DNA from: Rhodospirillum sp.
Lineage (GTDB): Bacteria > Pseudomonadota > Alphaproteobacteria > Rhodospirillales > Rhodospirillaceae
Direction: 5' to 3'
NCBI GenBank assembly: GCA_021741145.1
Contig: JAIOYK010000017.1
Span: 30,187-94,186 of the forward strand
Length of the DNA stretch: 64,000 nucleotides
Shown here piece by piece: positions 36,021 through 46,486 of the stretch (its first letter is position 1; every line of letters starts with the position of its first letter). The position numbers and the translations under genes are program-made. Under the pieces are notes generated by a model. The model ran no database searches. It was not told the DNA's origin and saw only the letters and a list, made by a program, of their open reading frames with translations.

Positions 36021-38384
36021 TTACCCATCCTGGTTCGTCCGCAGGGATTGAGACAGGGTGTCCAGTCCCACAAGGACGGCGCGGGAGGCATCGTTGAGCG
36101 AATCCAGGGCCTTCAGGGCGCCCTCCATGTCGCCCTTGGCCGCCCGATTCAGGGCCTCCTTGCCCCAGGCGTGGACGTCCTTATGGGGTACGGCCAAGGC
36201 CTGGAAGGCGGGGGTTCGGGTTAGGCGCTCGTCGGAGATGGAGTCGTACCACTCGCCCAGGCGGCAATTGTGATGGTCGGGCACTTCCGAGGCGGCCCAG
36301 GTGTCTCGCCCCATGACACTGGAAACGACCCGTTTCTTGAAGACAACATGGTCGTTCTTGGCCACTTCGACGATGGCCTCGGCCGTGCCGAGGGCCGCCA
36401 GGACGCCGACTCGTTCGCCCAGGACCTTCGAGGCCTGGTCCATCTGTCCCAGGATGGTGACGATTTCCCCGTTGTTGCGGTCGGCCATGCGGGCCATGCG
36501 CTGGCTGCCATCGGCCACTTCGCGCGCGGCGTGGGTCTGCTGGTTGAGCAACCCGGCCATGTCCTGCATCGTGGTGGTGATGCCATGGATGCCGGTGGAA
36601 ATCGTGTCGAGCTGTTCGCCCACCCGGGAAATACTGTGGCGGCCGGTGTCCACGGCCTCGGCGCCCTCGCGCATGGCCCTGACGATGACGTCCATTTCCC
36701 CCCGCAGGTTGTCGATGCGCGCCCGGATATCCACCGTCGCCCGCGAAGTCTGGTTCGCCAGGTTCTTGACTTCTCCGGCGACCACGGCAAAGCCCTTTCC
36801 GGCATCCCCGGCGCGGGCGGCCTCGATGGTGGCGTTGAGCGCGAGCAGGTTGGTCTGGTCGGCGATATCCTCGATCTGCTGCACGATTTCGCCAATCTGG
36901 GTGCTGGCCTCGGCCAAGGTGTCCACGGTGCGGGCCGCTCCACTGACCGATTGGTGGATGACCTCCATGTTGGTCACGGCGTCATTGGCCGCGGTCACGC
37001 CGTCCTGGGCGATTTGATTGGCCCGTTCGGCTTCCTGGGCGGCGGCGTCGCCATTGGCGGCGATGGCGTTGATGCTCGAGACCATTTCCTCCACGGCGCT
37101 GGCCATGGTCTGACTCATTTCCGAGGTGTCGCGCACGTCTTTCATCATGTTGGCCAGAACCACCAGGGCCTCGTTGTTTTCGATGGCCGCGGAGACGATG
37201 CCCCGCAGATTGTCCTGGGCGTCGTGGGTCAGCTTTGCCCGCGTTGCTTCCATCTCCCGAAACTTGTCGGCCTGGGCCGCCTCGAAACCGGCGATTTCCC
37301 GGGACTTGTCCATGAAGAATGCGAGGGAGCGCGCCATGCGACCCACCTCGTCCTTTCTGTTGGTTTGGGGAGGGGGCACGGAAAAATCCCGGTGGGCCAC
37401 ACGGTCCATGATGTTGGTCATGACGGTGATGGGCCGGGCGATGCCCAGGGCCAAAAGGGACCCAAGCAGAGTGGCCAATGCGACCGCCGCGAGACCCCAA
37501 ATCAGGGCCTGTCGGGTCGCGGTGTCGATACGCGCTTGGTAGATGCTGGAATCGATCAACAATTCGACGACACCAGCGGGGCGGCCGGTGAAATCGGGGA
37601 TGGCCTTGGCCATGACCATCAGGCTTTCCCCCGCCCGCGGGCTGGGGGTCAGGATGGTTTCGCCCGCGGCCGCGGCGGTCACTTGCGCGGCGGTCAGACG
37701 GCTGTCGCCCCCCAGGGTGGAAGCCTTGACTTGGTAGGTGTCCCTTTGGTTCTGGGTCCCGTTCGTGGTTTCGCTTTGCAGATGCAGAACAACGTCGACA
37801 TTAAAATCCCGTTTGAACGTTGTGGCGAAGGCTTCGTCCAGGGACATGCCGAATTCCACCGAGCCGACGGGGCTTCCCTGGTTGGTTACCGGGACCACAC
37901 CCCGAATGCCCAGGCCCGCGACGCCTTTCTCCACGCCGGAGACGGGGGTGTTGGTCTGATTGGTTCGGACGACGGTTTCGCGGAAACCGGACAGGTCGTC
38001 GCCAAACGTTTCGGGTTTGTGGACTCTCAGGAAGGACGTTGCCGGTGGCAGGTGGAACTGGAATTGACGGACGCCATAGGTGTCATGCAACAGCGGGAAG
38101 GTCGCGTTGTAGAGGGCGCCCAGGGCATCGCGGTCTCCCCCGGCCAGGGCCGCCGCGGCGGCGGGGACGGATCCCGCGAGGGCCGCCATGGATTGGGCAC
38201 GGAAGGCTTCCGCCTCCAGCCGGGCATGAAAGGTCTGGTGGTACCGCTCCAACTCCCTCTCCAGGGCCTTGTCGGTGACATCCCCCAGATATCCGGTGAA
38301 CACAAGGGCCATGATGCCCGTGGATAAGGCCGCGACTCCCAGCATGGCCAGGGATAGCCGCCAGACAATGGATAGATTTTGCAA
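36021..38384 (-). CDS. Methyl-accepting chemotaxis protein with dCache-type sensor and CZB zinc-binding domain
   Basis: A 787-aa receptor. TM1 is at ~8-30. The periplasmic sensor contains [20 protein letters not shown], a dCache_3-like signature. TM2 is at ~292-318, followed by HAMP ([19 protein letters not shown]). The signalling hairpin tip is [20 protein letters not shown]. The last ~120 residues form a CZB domain with H679, C707 ([11 protein letters not shown]), H734 and H738 (PHKDVHAWG), the 3-His/1-Cys zinc site. No C-terminal CheR pentapeptide. CZB receptors respond to zinc or zinc-site oxidation in addition to the periplasmic ligand. Single gene, 268 bp upstream of the SUOX-fold operon on the same strand. 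Confidence 0.93.
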   Translation of the reverse strand: MQNLSIVWRLSLAMLGVAALSTGIMALVFTGYLGDVTDKALERELERYHQTFHARLEAEAFRAQSMAALAGSVPAAAAALAGGDRDALGALYNATFPLLHDTYGVRQFQFHLPPATSFLRVHKPETFGDDLSGFRETVVRTNQTNTPVSGVEKGVAGLGIRGVVPVTNQGSPVGSVEFGMSLDEAFATTFKRDFNVDVVLHLQSETTNGTQNQRDTYQVKASTLGGDSRLTAAQVTAAAAGETILTPSPRAGESLMVMAKAIPDFTGRPAGVVELLIDSSIYQARIDTATRQALIWGLAAVALATLLGSLLALGIARPITVMTNIMDRVAHRDFSVPPPQTNRKDEVGRMARSLAFFMDKSREIAGFEAAQADKFREMEATRAKLTHDAQDNLRGIVSAAIENNEALVVLANMMKDVRDTSEMSQTMASAVEEMVSSINAIAANGDAAAQEAERANQIAQDGVTAANDAVTNMEVIHQSVSGAARTVDTLAEASTQIGEIVQQIEDIADQTNLLALNATIEAARAGDAGKGFAVVAGEVKNLANQTSRATVDIRARIDNLRGEMDVIVRAMREGAEAVDTGRHSISRVGEQLDTISTGIHGITTTMQDMAGLLNQQTHAAREVADGSQRMARMADRNNGEIVTILGQMDQASKVLGERVGVLAALGTAEAIVEVAKNDHVVFKKRVVSSVMGRDTWAASEVPDHHNCRLGEWYDSISDERLTRTPAFQALAVPHKDVHAWGKEALNRAAKGDMEGALKALDSLNDASRAVLVGLDTLSQSLRTNQDG

Positions 38385-38542
38385 GTAAAAACCCCCCTGG
38401 GTGGTATTGAGCGACCGATTCGGTTCCGGTCATTTCACCGTATGGTGAGGGGTAAAATACGGAATATCTCGGAGAATGGAAAAAAAATATGAATAAATAT
38501 CATTAGTAGAACGCGAATTCAAAAAAACCCGTATTGATCGCG

Positions 38543-39250
38543 TCATCTGGTGTCTTGCGAAAACGCCCGGAAGAACAGGGCTTTCGCGGCGTTCAGCCCC
38601 TGGTTGTCGATGGCGTGAGGCAGATCCGGACATTCGGTGAGATCCACGTCCACACCCTCGGTCCGCAGGGCAGCCAGGGCCCGCCGGGAGGCCGAAGGGG
38701 GAACAATGGGGTCGTTCTGGCCGTGGATGAGGTGGACCGGCGGGCGGGAGCGGATGGTCTTCGCGAGGCGGGAGGCGCCCAACAGGGCGCCGGAGAAGCC
38801 AGCAATGGCCGCCAGGGGCGTTTCCCGACGCAGCCCGGCCAGGAGGGCCATCATCGTTCCCTGGGAAAAGCCGAGCAGGGCGAGGCGGTTGGGCTCCAGG
38901 CCATGGCCCTCCAGCAGGCGGTCCAAATAGCTGTTCAAGGCGGGCAGGGCGGAGGAGGCTCCGGCTTCGAGATCCTCGAAGGCCCGGTCCATGGTCGCCG
39001 GGTCGCGCCGGGCCAGATCCGGGTCGAACCGGGCGAGGCTGAACCATTGCCGTCCACCGCCCCAGACCTCGCAGGGTTCGGGAGCGTTCGGGGAATAGAA
39101 AATGGCCTCGGGGAGGCGCCGGGCCAGGGTTGGCGCCAAGCCAATCAGGTCGTGGCCGTCGGCGCCATAGCCGTGGAGGAGGATAATAATCTGGCGGGGG
39201 AGATCACCGCTGGCCGGGGGCAGGGAAGGGCCGTCAAGGGGAGCCGTCAT
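38543..39250 (-). CDS. Carboxylesterase/phospholipase family alpha/beta hydrolase (YpfH-like)
   Basis: A 235-aa hydrolase. ATG 39250 (MTAPLDGPSLPP) is preceded by AAGGA, and the longer frame upstream is not family-like. Motifs are ILLHGYGADGHDLIGLAP with the oxyanion loop, nucleophile LLGFSQGTMMAL, acid HGQNDPIVPPSAS and His in CPDLPHAIDNQG. Such enzymes hydrolyse short acyl esters, glycerophospholipid chains or protein thioesters. The physiological substrate is unknown. Confidence 0.88.
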   Translation of the reverse strand: MTAPLDGPSLPPASGDLPRQIIILLHGYGADGHDLIGLAPTLARRLPEAIFYSPNAPEPCEVWGGGRQWFSLARFDPDLARRDPATMDRAFEDLEAGASSALPALNSYLDRLLEGHGLEPNRLALLGFSQGTMMALLAGLRRETPLAAIAGFSGALLGASRLAKTIRSRPPVHLIHGQNDPIVPPSASRRALAALRTEGVDVDLTECPDLPHAIDNQGLNAAKALFFRAFSQDTR

Positions 39251-39382
39251 CTCAAATCCTTTTCGTTGGAGCCCCGTGCTTTGTCCGGTGGACGATGCGC
39301 GATCGGTCCTCTTCGGGACAGTTCCGGCGACGATGCCGAGAAAGCCCAGACTGGGTACGATGGTTCCCAAACCCATGCCACC

Positions 39383-39997
39383 TTATTCACGGGGTAGCGA
39401 CAACAAATCTCCGAATGACGCGCCCCGAGGTCGGGTGACAATATAGCAGAGCCAGAACGTCCAGGGGCCATCCAGACCAAGGAAAAAATAGCCAAGCGCC
39501 AACGAGGCGATGATCAACCCGAAGAGAAGACCCGTCGCGGTGAACCCGATGCCAGAATTTTTTGAAATCAGATCTCCCACGGCGGGTCCGAGCGCCAAGG
39601 TGAACAGGATGGCCAGCCAATAGTCGGTCTCGCGTGGGGCCGTAAAGACATCATGGATCGATAGGGTTCGTTCCGAGGCATGGCACGCGGCGACGGTCAG
39701 GCCCAGTGCGGCGGCGATGCCGATGGTCGAGGAGAGCAGGGCAATCCCCAGGTTATTGGTCATATTGTCCGTGGTCAGGGGGCCGACGACGGAAATCAGG
39801 ACGACGCCTGGGTCAGGGATCGCGCCGAGGTCCTGCTGGAGACGCCGTTGGAATCTCTCGGCCTTGTGGTCGTTATCGCGGCGTTGCATGGGGGGCGTCT
39901 TGAATTGACGGACAACGACCCCGGTCTCCGCGCCCAAGGTCTGTTTTTGGCGGCAACGGACCCCCCCGGCGCGAGGCGTCGGGGGGGCCGGGTCCAT
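39383..39997 (-). pseudogene. N-terminally truncated COG4705 membrane protein
   Basis: The C-terminal two thirds (from about nt 39810 down to 39383) closely match COG4705 membrane proteins: VVLISVVGPLTTDNMTNNLG, ASERTLSIHDVFTAPRE, YWLAILFTLALGPAVGDL and FWLCYIVTRPRGASFGDLLS. Family members normally have ~100 more residues with two or three further helices (FWxxKxxxTTxGET-type). Here these are replaced by a hydrophilic stretch (MQRRDNDHKAERFQRR...), and nothing like them is found upstream in any frame. I read this as a gene that lost its 5' end. Whether the remainder is translated is uncertain. Confidence 0.6.
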
Positions 39998-40125
39998 GAT
40001 ACGCCGAAACAGTCGGCGGTCCGCCCCGCCTTCCCATTCCTTTTATACGATTGGGATCCAAAGGGTCCGTGAGCCTTTGCGGGTTTGGGCGGAGTCCAGA
40101 TTCCTGATCATCGTGGTCGAGTCTC

Positions 40126-40629
40126 TCAATCGGCCACGTTGGGTGGATCCATGTCCTCGTCCCAGCCCTCCTTGGGGGGCGGGTAGCGGGTGATCATTTC
40201 GGACAGCAGTTTGACGTGCTCCCCTTCCTCCTCCGCGAATTCCTTGGCCATTTCGCGGAGTTTGTCGTTTTCATGGTTGTCGGCCAGTCCCTGGTAGAAG
40301 CTTTGACCGCGCCTTTCGCTTTCCAGGGCCAGGGCCAGGGCATGGTAGGGCGTCATCATGTAATGGGTGCCCTCCATTTCCGGAGTTTCCGGGGCTTCCT
40401 CGTCGGGCCACTCGAAATCCCAGGGTTTGATATGCGGCACGTCGACGCCAAGGGTCATTTCCTTGGCCTCGGCCAAGTGCAGCCGCGAGTAATGGGCCAT
40501 TTTGCGGAACAACTCGGTGACGTCGTTATTGTGGTGGACCTCCAGCGCGTCGGCGAGTTCGTCGAAACGCACGGCGGACTCCTCTTCCAGCGCGATGGCA
40601 TGGGCCAGGAATTCTCCAACCGTCTTCAT
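40126..40629 (-). CDS. Ferritin-like/rubrerythrin-type four-helix protein
   Basis: A 167-aa protein. ATG 40629 has GGGGGAAAG upstream; the frame continues upstream only as an overlap with korB. Helix 1 carries ALEEESAVRF, helix 3 LALESERRGQSFYQG, and helix 4 AEEEGEHVKLLSEM, the usual E and ExxH ligands of a diiron site. In helix 2 the expected EExxH is replaced by AHYSRLH, so one carboxylate ligand is missing. There is no C-terminal rubredoxin domain. It lies 86 bp after korB on the same strand, suggesting protection of the oxygen-sensitive oxidoreductase, which is inference. Confidence 0.75.
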   Translation of the reverse strand: MKTVGEFLAHAIALEEESAVRFDELADALEVHHNNDVTELFRKMAHYSRLHLAEAKEMTLGVDVPHIKPWDFEWPDEEAPETPEMEGTHYMMTPYHALALALESERRGQSFYQGLADNHENDKLREMAKEFAEEEGEHVKLLSEMITRYPPPKEGWDEDMDPPNVAD

Positions 40630-40715
40630 CGGTACTTTCCCCCGTTGAATGAAATGAGCAAGCGGTCCCCTCCAGCCACCACCAAGGCGGTGGTCGCGGG
40701 GTATTCCGATCCGGA

Positions 40716-41546
40716 TCAGACGGCGAACTGCGCCTCGATCTCCGCGATGGTGGCCGGGACCCCCATCTCGGGCCGGAACGGGGGCTTGGTTCCCTGGTAC
40801 AGGATGCCGGTGGCGAACCCATCGTCGGCCATGAGCTTCTGGAAGGCCTCGGTCCGGTCGGCGGTGGGCCGCCATTCTTCGTGCACCTTGTCCTTGTAGG
40901 CCCGTTGCTCGGGGCGGAAGGTCACGCAGGGGGAAAGGACGTGAATCAGGGAAAACCCCTTGTGATTGACCCCTTCGCAGATCTGACGGGTCAATTCGGC
41001 GGGCTTCCCGGAGAAGGCCCGGCTGATGAAGCTCGCGCCCGCGGACAGGGCGATCTCCAGGGGCTGGAAGGGGGTGATGTGGGTGCCGTCGGGGGTCAGC
41101 TTGGAGCCTTCCCAATCCGGCTCCGTGGTCGGCGAGGCTTGGCCCTTGGTCATGCCATAGACGCTGTTGTCCATGACGATATAGGTCAGGTCCGCGTTCC
41201 GGCGGCAGGCATGCATGAAGTGGTTGCCGCCGATGGAGAACCCATCCCCGTCGCCACCGGCGACAAGGACGGTCATGTCCGGACGGGCCATCTTCAGACC
41301 CGTGGCGATGGGCAGGGCTCGACCATGGACGCCGTGGAACCCGTAGACCGCCGAATAGGCGGGAATACGAGAGGAGCAGCCGATGCCGGAGACGAAGGCC
41401 ACATCCTCGCGGGGTAACTGCAGTTCGGCCAGCGCCTTGGCGATGGCGGCGATGACGGCATAGTCGCCACAGCCAGGGCACCAGACGGGCTTCAGGTCGG
41501 AGCGATAGTCCTGGGCCGTCAACTTTTCAGCGGTTAGCATATCCAT
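40716..41546 (-). CDS. korB: 2-oxoacid:ferredoxin oxidoreductase beta subunit (KorB type)
   Basis: A 276-aa TPP-binding subunit. The beta-subunit fingerprint is KPVWCPGCGDYAVIAAI with the [4Fe-4S]-linked CxxC, then SGIGCSSR, the TPP/Mg site GGDGDGFSIGGNHF, and a further Cys in VLSPCVTF. Together with KorA it converts 2-oxoglutarate (or another 2-oxoacid) plus CoA to acyl-CoA, CO2 and reduced ferredoxin, reversibly. It starts four bases from the korA stop, one operon. Substrate 2-oxoglutarate is likely from the two-subunit KorAB layout but not proven. Confidence 0.9.
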   Translation of the reverse strand: MDMLTAEKLTAQDYRSDLKPVWCPGCGDYAVIAAIAKALAELQLPREDVAFVSGIGCSSRIPAYSAVYGFHGVHGRALPIATGLKMARPDMTVLVAGGDGDGFSIGGNHFMHACRRNADLTYIVMDNSVYGMTKGQASPTTEPDWEGSKLTPDGTHITPFQPLEIALSAGASFISRAFSGKPAELTRQICEGVNHKGFSLIHVLSPCVTFRPEQRAYKDKVHEEWRPTADRTEAFQKLMADDGFATGILYQGTKPPFRPEMGVPATIAEIEAQFAV

Positions 41547-41549
41547 GGA

Positions 41550-43274
41550 TCAGGCTCCCTTGTTCCAGGCCTTCACGGCCTCCACGATTTCGGAGGGCCG
41601 GATGGCGACCGGACCGGGTCGGTGGTAGGTGATGGTATCCGCGGGCAGGTCGTAGACGCCGCGCAGATAGGTGTGGAACTGGCGGGAGTGGTTCTGTTCG
41701 ACCACCATCGCCCGCTTCACGCCCTTCAGCGCCGCGCTGAACTTGTCCGGCAGGGCGGGGGCCAGCAGACGGATGCTGATCAGCTTGACGCTCACGCCTT
41801 CGTCCGCGAGGCGGTCGATGGCTTCCCGGGTTGGGTCGGTGATCGACCCCCAGGTGATGATCGCCGTCTCGGAGTCCCCTTCGATATCCCCCCAATGGTC
41901 TCCGTAGTCGAAATCCGTCAGTTTGCGCAGGCGCTTGTCCAGCTGTTCCTGGTGGTGGGAGGCCTGGGTGGACGGAGTCCCCCGCGGGCTGTGCTCCAAA
42001 CCGTCGGCGGTGTACATACCGCCGGGGGTGCCGGGAACGGCCATGGGCGAAATGCCCGAGGCGGTGACCGCGTAGCGCTGGTAGTTCTCGACATTGGCCT
42101 CGGCGGCCAGGCGCTCGCCGATGAAGCCAAGGTCGGCGGGCTTGTCGATGATTGCCTTGGATTGGCCCATGGCCTGATCGGACAGCAGGATCACCGGCGC
42201 CTGCATGGCTTCGGCCAGATAGACGGACCACTGGGCGGTGAACACGCAATCACTGATGCTGTTCGGCGCTGTCACGATATGCGGCGCGTCGCCGTGCATG
42301 CCATACAGAGCGATGTTCAGATCCACCTGCTCCGACTTGGTCGGAATGCCGGTGGAGGGACCGCCGCGCATGACGTTACAGACCAACAGCGGCGTTTCCG
42401 AGGCCACGGCCAGACCCAGGGCCTCGGACATCAACGCGAGGCCCGGACCGGAGGTCGCCGTCAGGGCCGGAACGCCACCGAAGGATCCGCCGATGATCTG
42501 GTTGATGGAGGCCAGTTCGTCCTCGGCCTGGATTAGGCAACCGCCGACCTTGGGAAGTTGGGGTGCCAGCCATTCCAGGATCTCGGTGGCCGGAGTGATT
42601 GGATAGGCCGCGACGAAGCGCACGCCGCCCTTCAGGGCACCCAGGCCGGTGGCCTCGTTGCCATTGATGGACCAGCGTTCCGTGGTGCTGGGACCCGGCG
42701 GGCTCAATTTAACGATGCCCGTGATGGATTGCGCGGCCTTCTGACCGGCCCGCAGTCCCGCCTTGGAGGCTTCCAGCGCCTCGGGACCCTTTTTCTTCAG
42801 GGCCGCGGCCAGGATGTCCACGATGGAGGATTCGGGCAGACCGATCAATTCGGCGATCAGGCCCAGGCCGACCATGTTGACGCGGCCGCCTTCGAGGGAG
42901 GCCGCCAGTTCCTTAAGGGGGACGTTCACCACCCGGGGGTTGGCGGTCAGCATCAGTTCGGGGACGGGACCCTGAGCCGGATCGCAAATAATGACACTGT
43001 CCTTGGACAGCGGCAGTTCCGCGGCGAACCGTTCGATGTTTCCCCAATCGACCGCCATCAGCAGGTCGTAGGTGTCATCGGAGGATTGCACCGGTTCGTT
43101 CGAGATTCGCAGCAGAGCCGCGGATTCGCCTCCACGGATCTGGGGGCCGAGGGATTTTGCCATGAGGCCATATAAACCAGCCTTCGCCGCCGCGTCCAAC
43201 AGGACCTGGCCGGCGGTCATGACACCCGCGCCGCCAGAGCCCGTCAGGGCGATGGATACCGAGGATATCGCCAT
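41550..43274 (-). CDS. korA: 2-oxoacid:ferredoxin oxidoreductase, fused gamma-alpha subunit (KorA type)
   Basis: A 574-aa protein from ATG 43274, which has GGAAGA upstream. The N-terminal ~190 residues are the gamma domain (IALTGSGGAGVMTAGQVL; SLGPQIRGGESAA). The remainder is the alpha domain with FVAAYPITPATEILEWLA, EDELASINQIIGGSFGG, TSGPGLALMSEALGLA and, later, AIITWGSITDP for the C-terminal transketolase-like part. No ferredoxin domain is fused, so an external ferredoxin is needed. One is encoded divergently at 43882. Confidence 0.92.
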   Translation of the reverse strand: MAISSVSIALTGSGGAGVMTAGQVLLDAAAKAGLYGLMAKSLGPQIRGGESAALLRISNEPVQSSDDTYDLLMAVDWGNIERFAAELPLSKDSVIICDPAQGPVPELMLTANPRVVNVPLKELAASLEGGRVNMVGLGLIAELIGLPESSIVDILAAALKKKGPEALEASKAGLRAGQKAAQSITGIVKLSPPGPSTTERWSINGNEATGLGALKGGVRFVAAYPITPATEILEWLAPQLPKVGGCLIQAEDELASINQIIGGSFGGVPALTATSGPGLALMSEALGLAVASETPLLVCNVMRGGPSTGIPTKSEQVDLNIALYGMHGDAPHIVTAPNSISDCVFTAQWSVYLAEAMQAPVILLSDQAMGQSKAIIDKPADLGFIGERLAAEANVENYQRYAVTASGISPMAVPGTPGGMYTADGLEHSPRGTPSTQASHHQEQLDKRLRKLTDFDYGDHWGDIEGDSETAIITWGSITDPTREAIDRLADEGVSVKLISIRLLAPALPDKFSAALKGVKRAMVVEQNHSRQFHTYLRGVYDLPADTITYHRPGPVAIRPSEIVEAVKAWNKGA

Positions 43275-44070
<796 letters not shown>

Positions 44071-44086
44071 TCTCCCTTTACCCCTT

Positions 44087-44112
44087 CGGCGCCGGAAAGG
44101 GATCCGGCGCCG
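44087..44112. terminator. Hairpin between convergent ferredoxin and GNAT genes
   Basis: CGGCGCCGG / CCGGCGCCG, 9-bp stem with an eight-base loop, 16 bp after the ferredoxin stop. The U-tract is lacking, so termination strength is uncertain. Confidence 0.5.
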
Positions 44113-44123
44113 TCCAAAGGGGA

Positions 44124-44687
44124 TCAAGGGGATGGGAGAGGGCCGTCCCATCGCCATTCCATGACCAAGGAGACCCCGCCCGCCAGGTTCGGAATCTCCG
44201 CTCCGGGCACGGCCTTGAAGCCGACCTTTTCATAGATCCGTCGGGCGGTGTTCGTGGAGCGGACATTCAGGCACTGGCCGGTGACTGGCGGGCGCCTCCC
44301 CAATCCCAAGGCGAGCAAGGCGCGAACCAGATTTTCCCCCAGACCCATGCCCCGGGCCTCGGCCTTGACCGCCAGCACCAGATCCGGCGCCCGGGCCTGG
44401 ATCTCCGGATAGGGGGATCCCTCGGGGGCGAGCCAACGGCTCCAGCAGGCCCCCAGGGCCGTGCCATTTTCGCCCAAGGCGATCACCCCAAAATCACCAT
44501 CCCGATTCTGGCTCCACCCCTCCACATGGCGGGCGGCGATGGGCTGCCGCTTCAAGTGGGCGAGATCGTCGCTATAGGCGGCCAGGGCGAGGAACTCCCA
44601 TAGCAGGGCTTCGTCCTCGGGCGTGGTGGGGCGGTAGGTGATTCCCGAAGGGGGTAAGGGGGCTTTCAGGACGGGAGTGTCTGTCAC
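44124..44687 (-). CDS. GNAT-family N-acetyltransferase
   Basis: A 187-aa protein. GTG 44687 overlaps the ipdC stop (GTGA) and is preceded by GGAGG, so it is translationally coupled. The GNAT core is seen as GVIALGENGTALGACW (beta-4), then DLVLAVKAEARGMGLGENLVRALLALG with the acetyl-CoA pyrophosphate loop RGMGLG, and CLNVRSTNTARRIYEKVGFKAV. Substrate unknown. Coupling to ipdC suggests a role in amino-acid or aromatic metabolism, but this is only context. Confidence 0.85.
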   Translation of the reverse strand: MTDTPVLKAPLPPSGITYRPTTPEDEALLWEFLALAAYSDDLAHLKRQPIAARHVEGWSQNRDGDFGVIALGENGTALGACWSRWLAPEGSPYPEIQARAPDLVLAVKAEARGMGLGENLVRALLALGLGRRPPVTGQCLNVRSTNTARRIYEKVGFKAVPGAEIPNLAGGVSLVMEWRWDGPLPSP

Positions 44688-46378
44688 GGCGCCTCCGGCG
44701 CGGGCGTATTCCGCCCCTTGATGGTGCCGACGAAACGCGCCAGGGTGTCCGAAATAGCCCCGCGCTCCAGCATGGCCTCGATCAAGTGAACCCGTCCGGG
44801 TTCGTCCGCGGCGCGGGTCAGGGCTTCCTTGAGGTCCGCCCGAGTCTGGCAGCGGGTCCCCACGCCGCCCATGGCCTTGGCCAGGTCGGCGAATCGCCAA
44901 TCCTCGAGGTTGTTGTAGCTCCCCTCGGGCTGGAAGGTGCGGAGCATTTCCCAACTGGCGTTGTTGAAGACGATGACGATGGGATCCCAGCCATAGCGGG
45001 CGCAGTTGCCCAGTTCCCAGCCGGTCATTTGGAAGGCCCCGTCGCCGACCAGGATCAGGGTTCGCTGTCCGCTGGCCGCCTGGACCCCCAGGCCCGCGGG
45101 GACACCAAATCCCATGGTCGCGTAATATCCCGGGGCAACAAGGGGCACCTGGGCCATGTCGAGCGCGGTGAACAGGCAGTCCCCCATGTCCGAGGCGATA
45201 GGCATGGCGCCCCGCTCCCGGAACAGGTCATTGACCGCCGCGGCGATATCCATGGGGCCGATCTTCCCGTCGTCGGCCACCAGATCCCGAGGCAGATCCG
45301 GGGGACGGGGCAGGCCGCCCTTGGGTTCGGGGAAGGACTCCGCCAACCGGGTCAGAGCCTGGACCAGATCCTTGAGCGGGATATCGGCATAGGCGTGGAA
45401 GCCCATGGACAGGCGACCATCGGCGGCGAGCATGGCGTGGCGCAGGTCGATGCGTTTGCCCGACACGCCAAAGTTGGTATCGGACAGGATGACGCCGAGC
45501 ATCAACAACCCGTCGGAGTCTTCGATTACTTCCCGCACCTCTGGCCGTCCCGCGAGTCCCAGGTAGGTGCCGATCAGGCAGCGGGGGGCGGCTCCGGTGC
45601 TGCCCTCTTGGCTGAGCAGCCCCCGCCCCATGAAGGTCGTGGCGACGGGCAGGTCCAGGCGGCGGGCGAGGTCGGTAACCTCGGCCTCGACGCCCTGGCG
45701 GCGGGCTTCGACACCGACCAGCAGGGCCGGGGAGCGGGCCTCCCGCAGACGTTTCAGGACCTCCCGCGCGGCGGCCTCGACGGCGTCCGGATCGGACTGG
45801 GTCTGGACCGCCGGGGGCACGGGGTCACAGGGGATATCCACCATATCCCGGGGGATTTCAAAGTAGACGGGCCGGGACTGGGCCCGGCAGGCGTCCAGCA
45901 CCCGGGCGATTTCCCGGGGGGCGGTGGCGGGGTCGTCCAGGCGGGCGCGGGCGCAGGTGATTTCCTCGAACATCCGCCACTGGCTGTCCAGGGTCTTGGC
46001 CTGGTGATGCAGCAGGAACCCCCGCTTGGACTCCTCCACGCCCGGCGCGCCGGAGATGACCACCAGGGGGGATTTCTCCGACCATGCCCCGGCCACGGGG
46101 TTGATCATGTTCAGCGCCCCAGCCCCATAGGTCACAACGGCGACCCCCAGGCCCGTGCCACCGCCCCAGCGGGCCGCGGCGTCCGCGGCGAAGCCAACGC
46201 CGGGTTCGTGGCTCAGGGTATGGAGGGGGAGAGTGCCGCTGGCCTCGATCACCCGGAAGAAGGGGAGGGCGAAATCACCGGGAATACCGAAGATCTCCGT
46301 CGCGCCCCGGGCGGCGAGGGCGTCCAGAAGGACCGTGCTGATGGTTTGGGCCGATGACGAGGAAGACGAGGGGGACAA
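44684..46378 (-). CDS. ipdC: Indolepyruvate/phenylpyruvate decarboxylase
   Basis: A 564-aa TPP enzyme very similar over its length to the Azospirillum IpdC/PPDC: IFGIPGDFALPFF, HTLSHEPGVGFAADAAAR with the TPP-activating Glu, SPLVVISGAPGV, ATTFMGRGLL, PIASDMGDCLFTALDM, and the cofactor motif GDGAFQMTGWELGN ending in NNASWEMLRTFQPEG. It decarboxylates phenylpyruvate or indole-3-pyruvate to the aldehyde, the key step to phenylacetate or auxin. The start is TTG 46378, with GGAGG six bases upstream. The ATG at 46423 lies inside the helicase terminator hairpin and would add a non-homologous tail. Coupled to the GNAT gene below. Confidence 0.88.
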   Translation of the reverse strand: MSPSSSSSSAQTISTVLLDALAARGATEIFGIPGDFALPFFRVIEASGTLPLHTLSHEPGVGFAADAAARWGGGTGLGVAVVTYGAGALNMINPVAGAWSEKSPLVVISGAPGVEESKRGFLLHHQAKTLDSQWRMFEEITCARARLDDPATAPREIARVLDACRAQSRPVYFEIPRDMVDIPCDPVPPAVQTQSDPDAVEAAAREVLKRLREARSPALLVGVEARRQGVEAEVTDLARRLDLPVATTFMGRGLLSQEGSTGAAPRCLIGTYLGLAGRPEVREVIEDSDGLLMLGVILSDTNFGVSGKRIDLRHAMLAADGRLSMGFHAYADIPLKDLVQALTRLAESFPEPKGGLPRPPDLPRDLVADDGKIGPMDIAAAVNDLFRERGAMPIASDMGDCLFTALDMAQVPLVAPGYYATMGFGVPAGLGVQAASGQRTLILVGDGAFQMTGWELGNCARYGWDPIVIVFNNASWEMLRTFQPEGSYNNLEDWRFADLAKAMGGVGTRCQTRADLKEALTRAADEPGRVHLIEAMLERGAISDTLARFVGTIKGRNTPAPEAP

Positions 46379-46405
46379 GGCGGGCCTCCGGTGCCGAAAC
46401 GGGAA

Positions 46406-46439
46406 AGGGCGGACCCGGAGCACGCTCCAGATCCGCCCT
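46406..46439 (-). terminator. Terminator-like hairpin after the helicase gene
   Basis: AGGGCGGA / TCCGCCCT outer stem with GGAGC-AC-GCTCC inside, followed on the minus strand by TTTCCCGTTT. It lies 48 bp after the helicase stop and just before the ipdC ribosome site. The interrupted U-tract makes it moderate in strength. Confidence 0.6.
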
Positions 46440-46486
46440 AACAGATGGCATTACCGAGGGAATCCGGCAAGGCGTTGTTCGCTGCC

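Noticed and set aside
46379..46423. ATG 46423 as ipdC start
   Set aside because: It lies inside the helicase terminator hairpin and adds a non-homologous Arg/Pro tail; TTG 46378 has GGAGG.
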